Below are positions 16,231 to 23,832 of a DNA stretch of 64,000 nucleotides, piece by piece. How positions within the stretch are numbered: the stretch's first letter is position 1; each line of letters opens with the position of its first letter. The notes beneath the pieces are model-generated. The model searched no databases. It had not been told where the DNA came from and saw only the letters and a list, made by a program, of their open reading frames with translations. Origin of the DNA: Nocardiopsis flavescens. Lineage in GTDB: Bacteria > Actinomycetota > Actinomycetes > Streptosporangiales > Streptosporangiaceae. The stretch is from the NCBI RefSeq assembly GCF_900141985.1, contig NZ_FQZK01000002.1, positions 434,001 to 498,000 on the forward strand, in the 5' to 3' direction. Both the position numbers and the translations under genes were made by a program.

Positions 16231-17050
16231 GGACGGCGCCCCCGGTCCCGGCGTCGGCCCCGGCTCCGGTCCCGGCGGCGTGCCCGTCCCCGCCGCCTTC
16301 GCCCAGCACGGTCAGGCGCCCCGCCATGCCCTTCTCCTCGTGGTCGCCCACGGAGCAGACGAAGGGGTAGGTGCCGGGTTCCAGGTCCACGACGACCGTG
16401 CGGGTCCGCCCGGCGGGGACGGTGACGTCGATGCCCAGGGACTCGACGGCGAAGCTGTGCGCGCCCTCGCCGTCGTTGGAGAAGCGGAACGCCACGGGCT
16501 GTCCCTCGGCGACGGTGAGCTGTCCGGGCTCGAACGCGAAGTCCACCATGGAGACGGTGGGCAGGGCGGCGACCTGCTCGCCGCTCAGGCCCCCGGTGTC
16601 GTCGGCCTGCGGCAGGGCGAGCACCAGGACCAGGCCGAGCACCGCGCCCAGCGGGAGTCCGACGAGCGCGGCCCGGCCGCGGGCGGCCGTGCCGGGCAGG
16701 GCCCCGGCCAGGAGGACGCCCGAGGCCAGGACGGCGGCCGCGGCGACCAGGAACGGCAGGGGCTCGCCCGGCCGGACCAGGTCGTGGGACAGGTCGGTCG
16801 CGCGCAGGGAGAGCAGGGTGAGGACGCCCAGGACGGCGGGGACCGCGGCCCAGCGGGCGGAGCGCAGGTACCCGGCGGCGGCGATCAGCGGCAGCAGCGC
16901 GACCGACGCCGTGGCGGGGTCCGGGGCGCCGCCCGTCACGAGGGTGGAGAGCAGGACGGCGGCGGCCAGGGCCGCCGCGGCCGCGGTCCGGGCCGCGGCG
17001 GGCGGCCGTGGCCGGTCGGTCGCGGCGGGGGTGTCGCGGATCTCGGTCAT
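16220..17050 (-). CDS. Membrane protein with C-terminal cupredoxin domain
   Basis: 276 residues. After a polar N-terminus, about five hydrophobic segments (roughly 20-150, ending LVGLPLGAVLGLVLVLAL) precede an extracytoplasmic plastocyanin-like domain. That domain has AFEPGQLTVAEGQPVAFRF, EGAHSFAVES and TYPFVCSVGDHEEKGMAG. The His, the Cys-x4-His and the following Met (HSF, VCSVGDH, GMAG) are a complete type-1 blue-copper site. It probably passes electrons or copper to the overlapping multicopper oxidase. Its promoter region carries a 20-base element (17081-17100) that resembles one at the tetR start. Confidence 0.85.
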   Translation of the reverse strand: MTEIRDTPAATDRPRPPAAARTAAAAALAAAVLLSTLVTGGAPDPATASVALLPLIAAAGYLRSARWAAVPAVLGVLTLLSLRATDLSHDLVRPGEPLPFLVAAAAVLASGVLLAGALPGTAARGRAALVGLPLGAVLGLVLVLALPQADDTGGLSGEQVAALPTVSMVDFAFEPGQLTVAEGQPVAFRFSNDGEGAHSFAVESLGIDVTVPAGRTRTVVVDLEPGTYPFVCSVGDHEEKGMAGRLTVLGEGGGDGHAAGTGAGADAGTGGAVHDH

Positions 17051-17080
17051 GGTCGGGCCTTCCGGTGTCGGGGGGTTGTT

Positions 17081-17100
17081 ATTGATCAGTCACTCACTTA
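17081..17100 (-). promoter_or_regulatory. Candidate TetR operator, cupredoxin-side copy
   Basis: Read on the minus strand, the 20 bases start TAAGTGAGT and end TCAAT. The copy at the tetR start (17725-17744) starts and ends identically and differs only in the six middle bases. It lies 31 bases before the cupredoxin start. Confidence 0.45.
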
Positions 17101-17109
17101 TCGGGGCCG

Positions 17110-17135
17110 AAAAAACGCCCGCCTTCCGGCGGGCG
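17110..17135 (-). terminator. Intrinsic terminator of the tetR gene
   Basis: An 8-bp stem (CGCCCGCC at 17116-17123 with 17128-17135), a 4-base loop and, on the minus strand, a run of six T (17115-17110). It lies 13 bases after the tetR stop codon. This is one of the few terminators here with a T-run. Confidence 0.8.
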
Positions 17136-17147
17136 GGTCCCCGGCCG

Positions 17148-17723
17148 CTACTCGGCGCGCCGTCCGTGGACGGTCATGCCGTTGACCAGCGTCAGCGCCC
17201 AGGGGTCGTCGACCCCGTCCAGCTCCAGGGCGGTGATCAGGTGGCACATCAGGCCCATGGCCATGAAGTACTGGACCTGGTCCCGGGTGCCCCCGGAGAG
17301 TTCGTGCACCAGGGTCACGGACGCGGCGTAGCCGCGCCGCATGCAGTCCCTGATCTCGGGGACGTCGGTCGCGCTCTGGGCGTGCACCTGGAGCATGAGC
17401 AGGTCGCGGTCGGCCACCAGCGCGGCGTAGGCGTCGCCCATCGCCGCCAGGACCTGCGCCGAGGGGGCGCCGGGGGCCTTCTCTGCGCCCTCGCGCAGCG
17501 CCTGCTCGATGAGCCCGAAGCAGCGTTCCAGGGTGGCCGTGAACAGGCCCAGCTTGCTGCCGAACAGCCGGAAGACGTAGGCCTGGGAGATCCCGGCGGC
17601 GTCGGCGATCTCGGTCACCGGAGTGGCGTGGTAGCCCTTCAGGGCGAAGACGGGGACCGCCTTGCCCAGGATCGCCGCCTTGCGGGCCTCGGCCGTGGAG
17701 CGGCCTGCTTCGGTGGTGCTCAT
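17148..17723 (-). CDS. TetR-family transcriptional regulator
   Basis: 191 residues. The N-terminal helix-turn-helix is clear: KAAILGKAVPVFALKGYHAT, then VTEIADAAGISQAYVFRLF and GSKLGLFTATLER. The C-terminal ligand domain is typical in length and contains two methionine/histidine-rich helices. The gene lies upstream of the cupredoxin and multicopper oxidase genes on the same strand, separated by its own terminator. A shared 20-base element at its start and before the cupredoxin gene suggests that it controls both. The inducer is unknown; copper or redox stress is a guess from context. Confidence 0.85.
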   Translation of the reverse strand: MSTTEAGRSTAEARKAAILGKAVPVFALKGYHATPVTEIADAAGISQAYVFRLFGSKLGLFTATLERCFGLIEQALREGAEKAPGAPSAQVLAAMGDAYAALVADRDLLMLQVHAQSATDVPEIRDCMRRGYAASVTLVHELSGGTRDQVQYFMAMGLMCHLITALELDGVDDPWALTLVNGMTVHGRRAE

Positions 17724-17724
17724 G

Positions 17725-17744
17725 TAAGTGAGTACACACTCAAT
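17725..17744. promoter_or_regulatory. Candidate TetR operator, tetR-side copy
   Basis: TAAGTGAGTACACACTCAAT begins one base from the tetR start codon. It contains AGTG-a-GTAC-a-CACT, a 14-base palindrome with one mismatched pair. See the copy at 17081-17100. Confidence 0.45.
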
Positions 17745-17811
17745 GCGGCTTCCTGTCAACCCGCCGGCGCAGGGCGGCGGCCCCGGTCCGGCCGGGACCG
17801 GGGCCGCGCGC

Positions 17812-18279
17812 TCAGATGCGGATCGTCGTGGTCCGCACGATCACGAACACCGGGTGCCGGTGCGCCTCGGCCTCGAAGGCCTCGGCCGGGGCGTCCGGCG
17901 GGGCGTCGAAGTACGGCGCCACCACCACCGAGCGCGGGTGGTCCACGTACTCGCGCAGCACCGGCGCCGCCTCGGCGGCGTCCAGCTCGCGCACGCTCAC
18001 CAGCTCGATCCAGCCGCCCCTGCGCAGCGTCGCGAACCCGTCCGCACGGAGGTTGCGGACCCAGCCCACCTCCCCGTACGGGGCGACCAGGAACCGGCCC
18101 TCGTCGTTGTCCACGAGGTTGACCGGGACGGTGCGCAGGAAGCCCGTCTTGCGCCCCCGCGTCGTGAGCAGGTACGTGTCGGGCGGGCACAGCCCGTACT
18201 TGACGAAGCCGCCGAGCGTCGCATTGAGCACCCGTCGGGCCCGCGTCATCTCGAACCGCTTCGCCGGTTCGTCCACCAT
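17812..18279 (-). CDS. Deazaflavin (F420)-dependent nitroreductase family protein
   Basis: 155 residues. The block TYLLTTRGRKTGFLRTVPV followed by FLVAPYGEVGWVRNLRADG is the signature of the DDN family, which uses reduced F420 to reduce quinones or nitro compounds. The protein is full length for the family. It is cytoplasmic or membrane-associated, as there is no signal sequence. The tandem GCDH/CoA-transferase operon lies directly upstream on the same strand, with 67 bases between. Physiological substrate unknown. Confidence 0.88.
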   Translation of the reverse strand: MVDEPAKRFEMTRARRVLNATLGGFVKYGLCPPDTYLLTTRGRKTGFLRTVPVNLVDNDEGRFLVAPYGEVGWVRNLRADGFATLRRGGWIELVSVRELDAAEAAPVLREYVDHPRSVVVAPYFDAPPDAPAEAFEAEAHRHPVFVIVRTTTIRI

Positions 18280-18346
18280 CTGACAACTCCCTCGATCGCT
18301 TGCCCCCCATTGTGGTGGTTGCCGCGGGGGGACGTCAGGCCGGAGG

Positions 18347-19534
18347 TCACCGGAACGCGGAGACGCCGGTCACCGCCTGTCCGATGCTCAGCGCGTGGAT
18401 CTCCTCGGTCCCCTCGTAGGTGGCCACCGTCTCCAGGTTCACCATGTGCCGCATCACCGGGTACTCCAGTGTGATGCCGTTGGCCCCGTGCACCGACCGG
18501 GAGGCGGCGGCCACCCGCTGGGCGGCGGCGACGTTGGCGAACTTGCCGAAGCTGACGTGGTTGTGGTGCGCCAGCCCCCGGTCCTTGAGCCGTCCGATCC
18601 GCAGCGCGGTCAGCCCGGCGTGGTTGACGTCCACGACCATGTCGGCCAGTTTCCGCTGGGTCAGCTGGAACCCGGCCAGGGGCCGCCCGAACTGCTCGCG
18701 GGTGCCCGCGTACTCCAGCGCCGCCTCGTAGCAGGCGCGGGCCGCCCCGGCCGCGCCCCACACGATCCCGTAGCGTGCCTCGTTCAGGCACGACAGCGGC
18801 GACCCCAGGCCGCGCGAGCCCGGCAGGACCGCGTCGGCGGGCAGCCGGACCCCCTCCAGCACCAGCTCGGAGGTGATGGACGCGCGCAGCGACAGCTTGC
18901 GGTGGACGACGTTGGCGGTGAACCCGGGGGTGTCCGCGGGCACCGCGAAACCCCGGATGCCCTCGTCGGTGGCGGCCCACACCACCGCGACGTCGGCGAC
19001 GGACCCGTTGGTGATCCACATCTTGGTGCCGTCCAGCACCCAGTCGGAGCCGTCCCGGCGGGCGCGGCTGCGCATCGAGCCCGGGTCGGAGCCGGAGTCG
19101 GGCTCGGTGAGGCCGAAGCAGCCGATGGCCCGGCCCGCGGCCATCGGCGGCAGCCACTCCTGCTTCTGCTCCTCGGAGCCGTACTTGTGGATCGCGGCCA
19201 TCGCCAGCGAGCCCTGCACGGAGACGAAGCTGCGCAGCCCCGAGTCCACCGCCTCCAGCTCACGGCAGGCCACGCCGTAGGCGACGGCGTTGGAGCCCCC
19301 GCAGCCGTACCCCTCCAGGTGCATGCCCAGCACGCCCAGCGCGCCGAACGCCTCGGCCAGCCCGCGCGGGTCGGGCAGGGTCCCCGCCTCGAACCAGTCC
19401 GCCACGTGCGGCGCCAGCTCGCGGGCGGCGAACGCCCGGACCGCGTCGCGCACGTCGCGCTCGGTCTCGTCCAGGTCGGCGTCCACGGACAGGAAGTCGC
19501 GGGGGTCCGGTGCGGGTGCCCTGTGCTCGCTCAT
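18347..19534 (-). CDS. Acyl-CoA dehydrogenase, glutaryl-CoA dehydrogenase type
   Basis: 395 residues. The FAD enzyme has the usual blocks IGCFGLTEPDSGSDPGSM, KMWITNGSVADV and ALEYAGTREQFGRPL. The catalytic base region reads TYEGTEEIHALSIGQAVTG (Glu about 374), the spacing and context of glutaryl-CoA dehydrogenases, which decarboxylate glutaryl-CoA to crotonyl-CoA. Its start overlaps the CoA-transferase stop codon (ATGA). With that gene the pair would activate a dicarboxylate to its CoA ester and oxidise it, as in lysine or glutarate catabolism. Substrate is inferred, not shown. Confidence 0.85.
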   Translation of the reverse strand: MSEHRAPAPDPRDFLSVDADLDETERDVRDAVRAFAARELAPHVADWFEAGTLPDPRGLAEAFGALGVLGMHLEGYGCGGSNAVAYGVACRELEAVDSGLRSFVSVQGSLAMAAIHKYGSEEQKQEWLPPMAAGRAIGCFGLTEPDSGSDPGSMRSRARRDGSDWVLDGTKMWITNGSVADVAVVWAATDEGIRGFAVPADTPGFTANVVHRKLSLRASITSELVLEGVRLPADAVLPGSRGLGSPLSCLNEARYGIVWGAAGAARACYEAALEYAGTREQFGRPLAGFQLTQRKLADMVVDVNHAGLTALRIGRLKDRGLAHHNHVSFGKFANVAAAQRVAAASRSVHGANGITLEYPVMRHMVNLETVATYEGTEEIHALSIGQAVTGVSAFR

Positions 19535-20745
19535 CGGTTTCCTTTCGGGTGCTGTCGGACGGCGCCGCGGTCGACCATCGCGTCGATCCGGTCGGCGGCC
19601 AGGCCCAGTTCGGTGAGGATCTCCCGGGAGTGCTGGCCCAGCAGGGGAGGCGGGGCCAGCGGGGGAGGGGTGTTCTCCAGCCGGAACCCGGCGCGGACCT
19701 GCTCCAGGAGGCCGGCCGTGGGGTGGTCGACGGTGCGCAGGACGTCGTCGCCGCGGGCGTCGGCGGTGCGCAGCGCGTCCAGCACACCCCGCACCCGGCC
19801 CACCGGCACGCCGGCCTCCAGGAGGCGCTCGGCCCAGTGGTCGGCGGGCCGGGCCGCGAGGGTGGCGGTGATCTCCCCGACCAGCTCCTCCCGGTGCGCC
19901 ACCCGGTCCGGGTTGGTGGCGTAGCGCGGGTCCGCCGCCAGGTCGGGGCGGTCCAGCGCCGCGCACATCCGCCGGTAGAGGGAGTCGTTCCCGGCCGCGA
20001 TCACCAGGTCGGCGTCGGCGGTGGGGAACGCCTGGTAGGGCACGATCGTGGTGTGGGCGTTGCCCGCCCGGGCGGGCTCGGCGCCGGTGACCAGCGCCTG
20101 CTGGGTGAGGTTGACCAGGCCGGACAGGGCCGAGTTGACCAGGGACACGGCCACCTCCTCGCCGCGGCCGGTGGCGCGGGCCCGCATCAGCGCGCCCAGG
20201 ACCCCCACGGCCGCGTTGAGCCCGGTGAGCACGTCGGTCAGGGCCACCCCGACCTTGCTGGCCGGGCCCCCGACGGGCCCGGTGGCGCCCATCAGGCCGC
20301 TCTCGGCCTGCACCACGATGTCGAAGCCCGGGCGCCCCGCGGGCTCGTGCCCGGGGCCGAAACCGCTCACCGAGCAGTACACGACCGCCGGGTTGCGGGC
20401 GCTGACGGCGGCGTACCCCAGGCCGAGCCGGTCGATCACCCCGGGCCGGAAGTTCTGCACCACCACGTCTGCGCCCGCGCACAGCTCCCGGACGGCCTCC
20501 AGCCCGTCGGGGTCCTTCAGGTCCACGGCCAGGCTGCGCTTGTTGCGGTTCACCGACAGGAAGTAGGCGGCCTCCCCGCCCGCCCAGGGCGGGCCCCAGG
20601 AGCGGGTGTCGTCGCCGCGGGAGGGCTCCTCCACCTTGATCACCTCCGCGCCCAGGTCGGCCAGGAGCATGGTGGCGTAGGGCCCGGCCAGGACCCGGGA
20701 CAGGTCGGCGACGCGGACCCCGGTCAGGGGCAGGGGTTCGGACAC
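19531..20745 (-). CDS. CaiB/BaiF family CoA-transferase
   Basis: 404 residues. Family III CoA-transferase features are clear: VADLSRVLAGPYATMLLADL, LGAEVIKVEEPSRGDDTRSW, YFLSVNRNKRSLAVDLK, and the catalytic aspartate at about 171 in GVALTDVLTG. The family forms interlocked dimers and transfers CoA between carboxylic acids. With the glutaryl-CoA-dehydrogenase-like partner the closest described function is succinyl-CoA:glutarate CoA-transferase, which is an inference from pairing. It overlaps that gene by ATGA and lies 4 bases after the DUF3870 gene. Confidence 0.9.
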   Translation of the reverse strand: MSEPLPLTGVRVADLSRVLAGPYATMLLADLGAEVIKVEEPSRGDDTRSWGPPWAGGEAAYFLSVNRNKRSLAVDLKDPDGLEAVRELCAGADVVVQNFRPGVIDRLGLGYAAVSARNPAVVYCSVSGFGPGHEPAGRPGFDIVVQAESGLMGATGPVGGPASKVGVALTDVLTGLNAAVGVLGALMRARATGRGEEVAVSLVNSALSGLVNLTQQALVTGAEPARAGNAHTTIVPYQAFPTADADLVIAAGNDSLYRRMCAALDRPDLAADPRYATNPDRVAHREELVGEITATLAARPADHWAERLLEAGVPVGRVRGVLDALRTADARGDDVLRTVDHPTAGLLEQVRAGFRLENTPPPLAPPPLLGQHSREILTELGLAADRIDAMVDRGAVRQHPKGNR

Positions 20746-20749
20746 GGTC

Positions 20750-21145
20750 TCACTCCTCGCCGTTCGGCGGCCGGTGGTCGTCCCCGAGCTGGTGGTAGCT
20801 CTCCAGGCAGCGGCGCAGCGCGGTGGTGAGGGCGGCGCCCGACTGCCCCGCGTAGCGGGTCTGCACCCTGCCCACCAGCTCGGCCGGGTCCGCGGTGACC
20901 GAGGACCCCTCGACCAGGGCGCGGAAGAAGTCCCGGGCCAGGTCGGTGAGGAGGGTGGTGTCGGCGGCCACGATCCGGCCGTCGGCGCGGTCCACCGCCA
21001 GGACGACGCCCAGGCGCTGGTACTGGGAGTGGCTCGCCACGGAGTCGGGCAGCCGGGCGTAGCCGGAGATCAGGACCACCCGGGGGTTGCGGAAGACCTG
21101 CTGCATGCGGTCGTGCACGTGCGTCACCTCTTCGATCGCGGGCAT
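20750..21145 (-). CDS. DUF3870 family protein
   Basis: 131 residues. The block VVLISGYARLPDSVASHSQY followed by VVLAVDRADGRIVAADTTLL is typical of the DUF3870 family, small soluble proteins of unknown role. It is first in a three-gene minus-strand unit with the CoA-transferase and acyl-CoA dehydrogenase. ATG 21145 follows GGAG about 8 bases upstream. A 6-bp inverted repeat lies just ahead of it (21152-21169). Family identity is from memory of the pattern; function unknown. Confidence 0.75.
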   Translation of the reverse strand: MPAIEEVTHVHDRMQQVFRNPRVVLISGYARLPDSVASHSQYQRLGVVLAVDRADGRIVAADTTLLTDLARDFFRALVEGSSVTADPAELVGRVQTRYAGQSGAALTTALRRCLESYHQLGDDHRPPNGEE

Positions 21146-21151
21146 GCGGAA

Positions 21152-21169
21152 ACTCCAACGCTCTGGAGT
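21152..21169. promoter_or_regulatory. Inverted repeat ahead of the DUF3870 unit
   Basis: ACTCCA-acgctc-TGGAGT is a 6-bp inverted repeat 7 bases upstream of the DUF3870 start. It may be an operator, or it may simply overlap the ribosome-binding site. Confidence 0.3.
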
Positions 21170-21343
21170 CTCGCGCCTGGTGGGCGGCCGGGGGGAACCG
21201 GACACCCGCGACGTGAGGGCAGGCGGGACAAGTATGGCGTCCCCGCTCCCCGGCTGTCGAGCGCGGGCGGCGCGAAGCGTGTCCCGCACCACACCCGGGT
21301 CGGCCTGTCGCGCCCCGGGAGCACTGTGTTAATCTGCGTCGCA

Positions 21344-21445
21344 GGTCACGAGTACCAGCGCGAAGCCCCGGCTCGCTGGTCGGCAACCCTCCTTCCGCGG
21401 TGGGGTGCCCCGGGTGAGGACCAGGTCCCGACACGACCGTGTCGG
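21344..21445 (+). promoter_or_regulatory. SAM-IV riboswitch
   Basis: The sequence reproduces the conserved actinobacterial SAM-IV aptamer. P1 is GGTC (21344-21347) with GACC (21419-21422). P2 is CCAGCG (21355-21360) with CGCTGG (21374-21379), closing over gaagccccggct. The core contains cggcaaccctcc and ccgcggtggggtgcc, then ccgggtga. A CCGACAC/GTGTCGG hairpin (21428-21445) follows. SAM binding normally lowers expression of the downstream gene. The aminotransferase ATG is 71 bases further on, behind another small hairpin (21484-21501), so control of translation is more likely than termination. Confidence 0.88.
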
Positions 21446-21515
21446 ACAAGCGCGGACCCTTGGCGCTGCCCCTGACGGCACCCGTGGGTCCCACGACCCA
21501 CAGAACAGGTGTGCC

Positions 21516-22850
21516 ATGACCGTCGTCACTCCCATCGGCTCCGCCCGCTCCGCCCAGCCCGACACGGACCGGTGCACCGTCGTCACCGCGGCGGAGGGCG
21601 TCCCCCTGGTCACCGGCGGGAGCGTCGAGTACGCCAACCTGGACTACGCGGCCAGCGCCCCCTGTCTGACCCCGGTCGCCGACGCCCTGGCGGCGGCCCT
21701 GCCCTACTACGCCAGCGTGCACCGCGGCGCCGGGCACCACTCCCAGGTCAGCACCGACGCCTACGAGCGCGCCCGCCGCTCGGTGGCCCGCTTCCTGGGC
21801 GTGCGCGCCGAGCCCGCCGACGCCGTGGTGTTCGTGCGCGGCACCACCGACGCCCTCAACCTGCTGGCCCGCGCGGTCCCGGCGGGGTGCTCGGTGGTGG
21901 TGTTCGAGTCCGAGCACCACGCGAGCCTGCTGCCCTGGGAGCACCCGGACTCCCGCGCCGGGTCGGTCGTGCGCCTGCCGCTGCCGGAGTCCCCGGCGGC
22001 GGCGGTCGGGGCCGCCCGCGCGGCACTGGCCGCCGCTCCCGAGGGGCCGCGGCTGCTCTGCGTCACCGCGGCCTCCAACGTCACCGGCGAGATCTGGCCG
22101 GTGGAGGAGCTGGTGGCCGCCGCCCACGCCGAGGGCGCCCGGGTGGTGGTGGACGCCGCCCAGTACGCCCCGCACCTGCCGTTCAGCCTGTCCGCCACCG
22201 GCGCCGACTACGTCGCCCTGTCCGCCCACAAGCTGTACGCCCCGTTCGGCTCGGGCGTGCTGGCCGGGCGCGCCGACTGGCTGCGCGAGGCCGCGCCCTA
22301 CCTGTCCGGCGGCGGCGCCACCCGCCTGGTCACCGAGCACGACGTGGTGTGGAACGACCTGCCGGCCCGGCACGAGGCGGGCAGCCCCAACGTGCTGGGC
22401 GCGGTCGCCCTGGCCGCGGCCTGCGACACGCTGACCCCGCGGGTGCAGGAACTGCTGCACATCCGTGAGTCGGCCCTGGTGGAGCGGCTGCGCGCCGGAC
22501 TGGCCGCCGTGGAGGGCGTGCACGAGCTGTCCCTGTGGGACGAGGACCACCCGCGGGTGGGGATCCTGTCGTTCGTCGTGGACGGGCTGCCCGCCGACCT
22601 GCTGGCGGCGGCGCTGTCGGCCGAGTACGGGATCGGGGTCAGGGACGGCCTGTTCTGCGCCCACCCGCTCACCCGCCACCTGCTGCCGCGGGGGCACGGC
22701 CAGGCGGTCCGGGCCAGCCTGGGCATCGGTACCACGCAGGAGCACGTGGACCGCCTCGTCGGCGCGGTCGCCGACCTGGTCGCGCGCGGCCCGCGCTGGG
22801 AGTACGCCGAGGCCGACGGCCGCCTGGTCCCGGTGCCCGACCCCCGCTGA
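21516..22850 (+). CDS. Class V aminotransferase (cysteine-desulfurase-like PLP enzyme)
   Basis: 444 residues. ANLDYAASAPCLTPV at the N-terminus, RGTTDALNLLAR, ESEHHASLLPW, VVVDAAQYAPHLP and the PLP-lysine block LSAHKLYAPFGSG (about residue 235) define the family, which includes SufS/NifS cysteine desulfurases. The mobile-loop cysteine region of SufS is not obvious, so a desulfurase role is open. SAM-IV control places the enzyme in methionine, cysteine or SAM metabolism. A 14-bp terminator hairpin follows at 22888. ATG 21516 has a weak AGGTG upstream. Confidence 0.85.
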   Translation: MTVVTPIGSARSAQPDTDRCTVVTAAEGVPLVTGGSVEYANLDYAASAPCLTPVADALAAALPYYASVHRGAGHHSQVSTDAYERARRSVARFLGVRAEPADAVVFVRGTTDALNLLARAVPAGCSVVVFESEHHASLLPWEHPDSRAGSVVRLPLPESPAAAVGAARAALAAAPEGPRLLCVTAASNVTGEIWPVEELVAAAHAEGARVVVDAAQYAPHLPFSLSATGADYVALSAHKLYAPFGSGVLAGRADWLREAAPYLSGGGATRLVTEHDVVWNDLPARHEAGSPNVLGAVALAAACDTLTPRVQELLHIRESALVERLRAGLAAVEGVHELSLWDEDHPRVGILSFVVDGLPADLLAAALSAEYGIGVRDGLFCAHPLTRHLLPRGHGQAVRASLGIGTTQEHVDRLVGAVADLVARGPRWEYAEADGRLVPVPDPR

Positions 22851-22887
22851 CCGTCACCCCGCCGGGCCCCTGCGGCGGGAGGCCCCA

Positions 22888-22918
22888 CGGGGGCACCGCT
22901 CGCGGAGCGGTGCCCCCG
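22888..22918 (+). terminator. Terminator hairpin after the SAM-IV-controlled gene
   Basis: A perfect 14-bp stem (22888-22901 with 22905-22918) and a 3-base loop, starting 37 bases after the stop codon and followed by a mildly T-rich stretch. Confidence 0.75.
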
Positions 22919-23133
22919 ATGTGCGTTTCGGGACGTACGCCCGGGAAACCTTGGGTACACAAGACACGACAAAAGACGACATAGGGCGCATAACACACTG
23001 ATGTGTGCCGGGAATCACTTTTCCAAGGGGTAGCATCAGGCCCTGATGGCATGGCGCGGTGCCGCGGACCCGACCGGTCCTGACGGCGGCGCGCCCTGCC
23101 TCCCACGAGCGGACCGGCTGGGGGAGCGTGATC
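22919..23133. other. A/T-enriched intergenic region with a CACAC/GTGTG repeat
   Basis: Base composition drops sharply at about 22955-23035. CACAC-tgat-GTGTG (22994-23007) is an inverted repeat. A -10-like TAGCAT lies at 23031-23036, roughly 100 bases before the likely methyltransferase start. The region looks like a regulated promoter; no ORF is supported. Confidence 0.35.
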
Positions 23134-23832
23134 GTGACGGACGTCCGAGGCAACGAGGCGGGACCGCTCACGGGCGCCCACCGGGACACGGTGCGCCGGA
23201 GCGGACGCCGCTCCCGCGTCGTCGACCTGGCCGGCAGGGCCCCGCGCCCCGCGCCGGAACCCGACGAGGCCGTCCGCCGCCACGCCGCCTTCCTGGAACG
23301 CGTCACCGCCTACCTGTGCGCCGACGCCCGGATCGGCCAGTTCGTCGACTGGGGCTGCCCGGTGCCCGGCATCGACGGCATCGTCCGCGCCCACCGCCCC
23401 GGCGCCCGCCTCGTCCACGTCTCCCCGCCCGGCGTCGCGGGGACCCTGACCGCCTCCGACGGCGCCGCCGTCTCCGGGGACGGAGGACCCTCCGCCGTCC
23501 TGCACCGCCTCGCCACCTCCGGGCTCGTCGACCTCGACGAGCCCGTCGCCGTTCTCATGACCCGCTCCTTCACCGCCGACGCCCCGCCCGGGGGCATCGC
23601 CGCGCTGCACGGCCTGCTGCGCGGGGGCGGCTACCTCGCCCTGGCGTCCGCGGCCCCCCGCCCCGTCCTGCTCCGCGCCCTGGCCCCCTTCCACCCCGTC
23701 GAGCCCGGGGCCGCCGACCTCGCCTGGTGGCCCTACCCCGACGAGGACGTGGCGGCCCGCGGCACCGGTGTACTGGGCGCGCTCGGCCGCGCGCCCGCAC
23801 AGCAGGGGGGAGGGCGCAGATGGCGACGCTGA
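23134..23832 (+). CDS. SAM-dependent methyltransferase-like protein (PF04672-type), degenerate
   Basis: 232 residues. The order of blocks (AAFLERVTAYLCADARIGQF, VDWGCPVPG, PGARLVHVSPP, AVLMTRSFTADAPPGGIAAL, LRGGGYLALAS) matches the actinobacterial S-adenosyl methyltransferase family. The usual SAM glycine-rich motif (DxGxG) is replaced by VDWGCPVPG (71-79), so SAM binding may be lost or changed. GTG 23134 is preferred because GGGGGAG lies about 7 bases upstream; GTG 23059 is an alternative. It overlaps the DinB-like gene by 13 bases. Function unknown. Confidence 0.65.
   Translation: MTDVRGNEAGPLTGAHRDTVRRSGRRSRVVDLAGRAPRPAPEPDEAVRRHAAFLERVTAYLCADARIGQFVDWGCPVPGIDGIVRAHRPGARLVHVSPPGVAGTLTASDGAAVSGDGGPSAVLHRLATSGLVDLDEPVAVLMTRSFTADAPPGGIAALHGLLRGGGYLALASAAPRPVLLRALAPFHPVEPGAADLAWWPYPDEDVAARGTGVLGALGRAPAQQGGGRRWRR

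Larger units (their letters stand above)
21146..21515. other. 370-base divergent intergenic region
   Basis: The region between the DUF3870 unit (minus) and the class V aminotransferase (plus). It holds the DUF3870 promoter side (including the 21152-21169 inverted repeat), a -10-like TAATCT (21330-21335) on the plus strand, and the SAM-IV aptamer and downstream hairpins. I see no further coding capacity between 21170 and 21320. Confidence 0.6.

Noticed and set aside
23010..23036. SigR-like promoter before the methyltransferase-like gene
   Set aside because: GGGAAT is present but GCAT rather than GTT is at the expected spacing.
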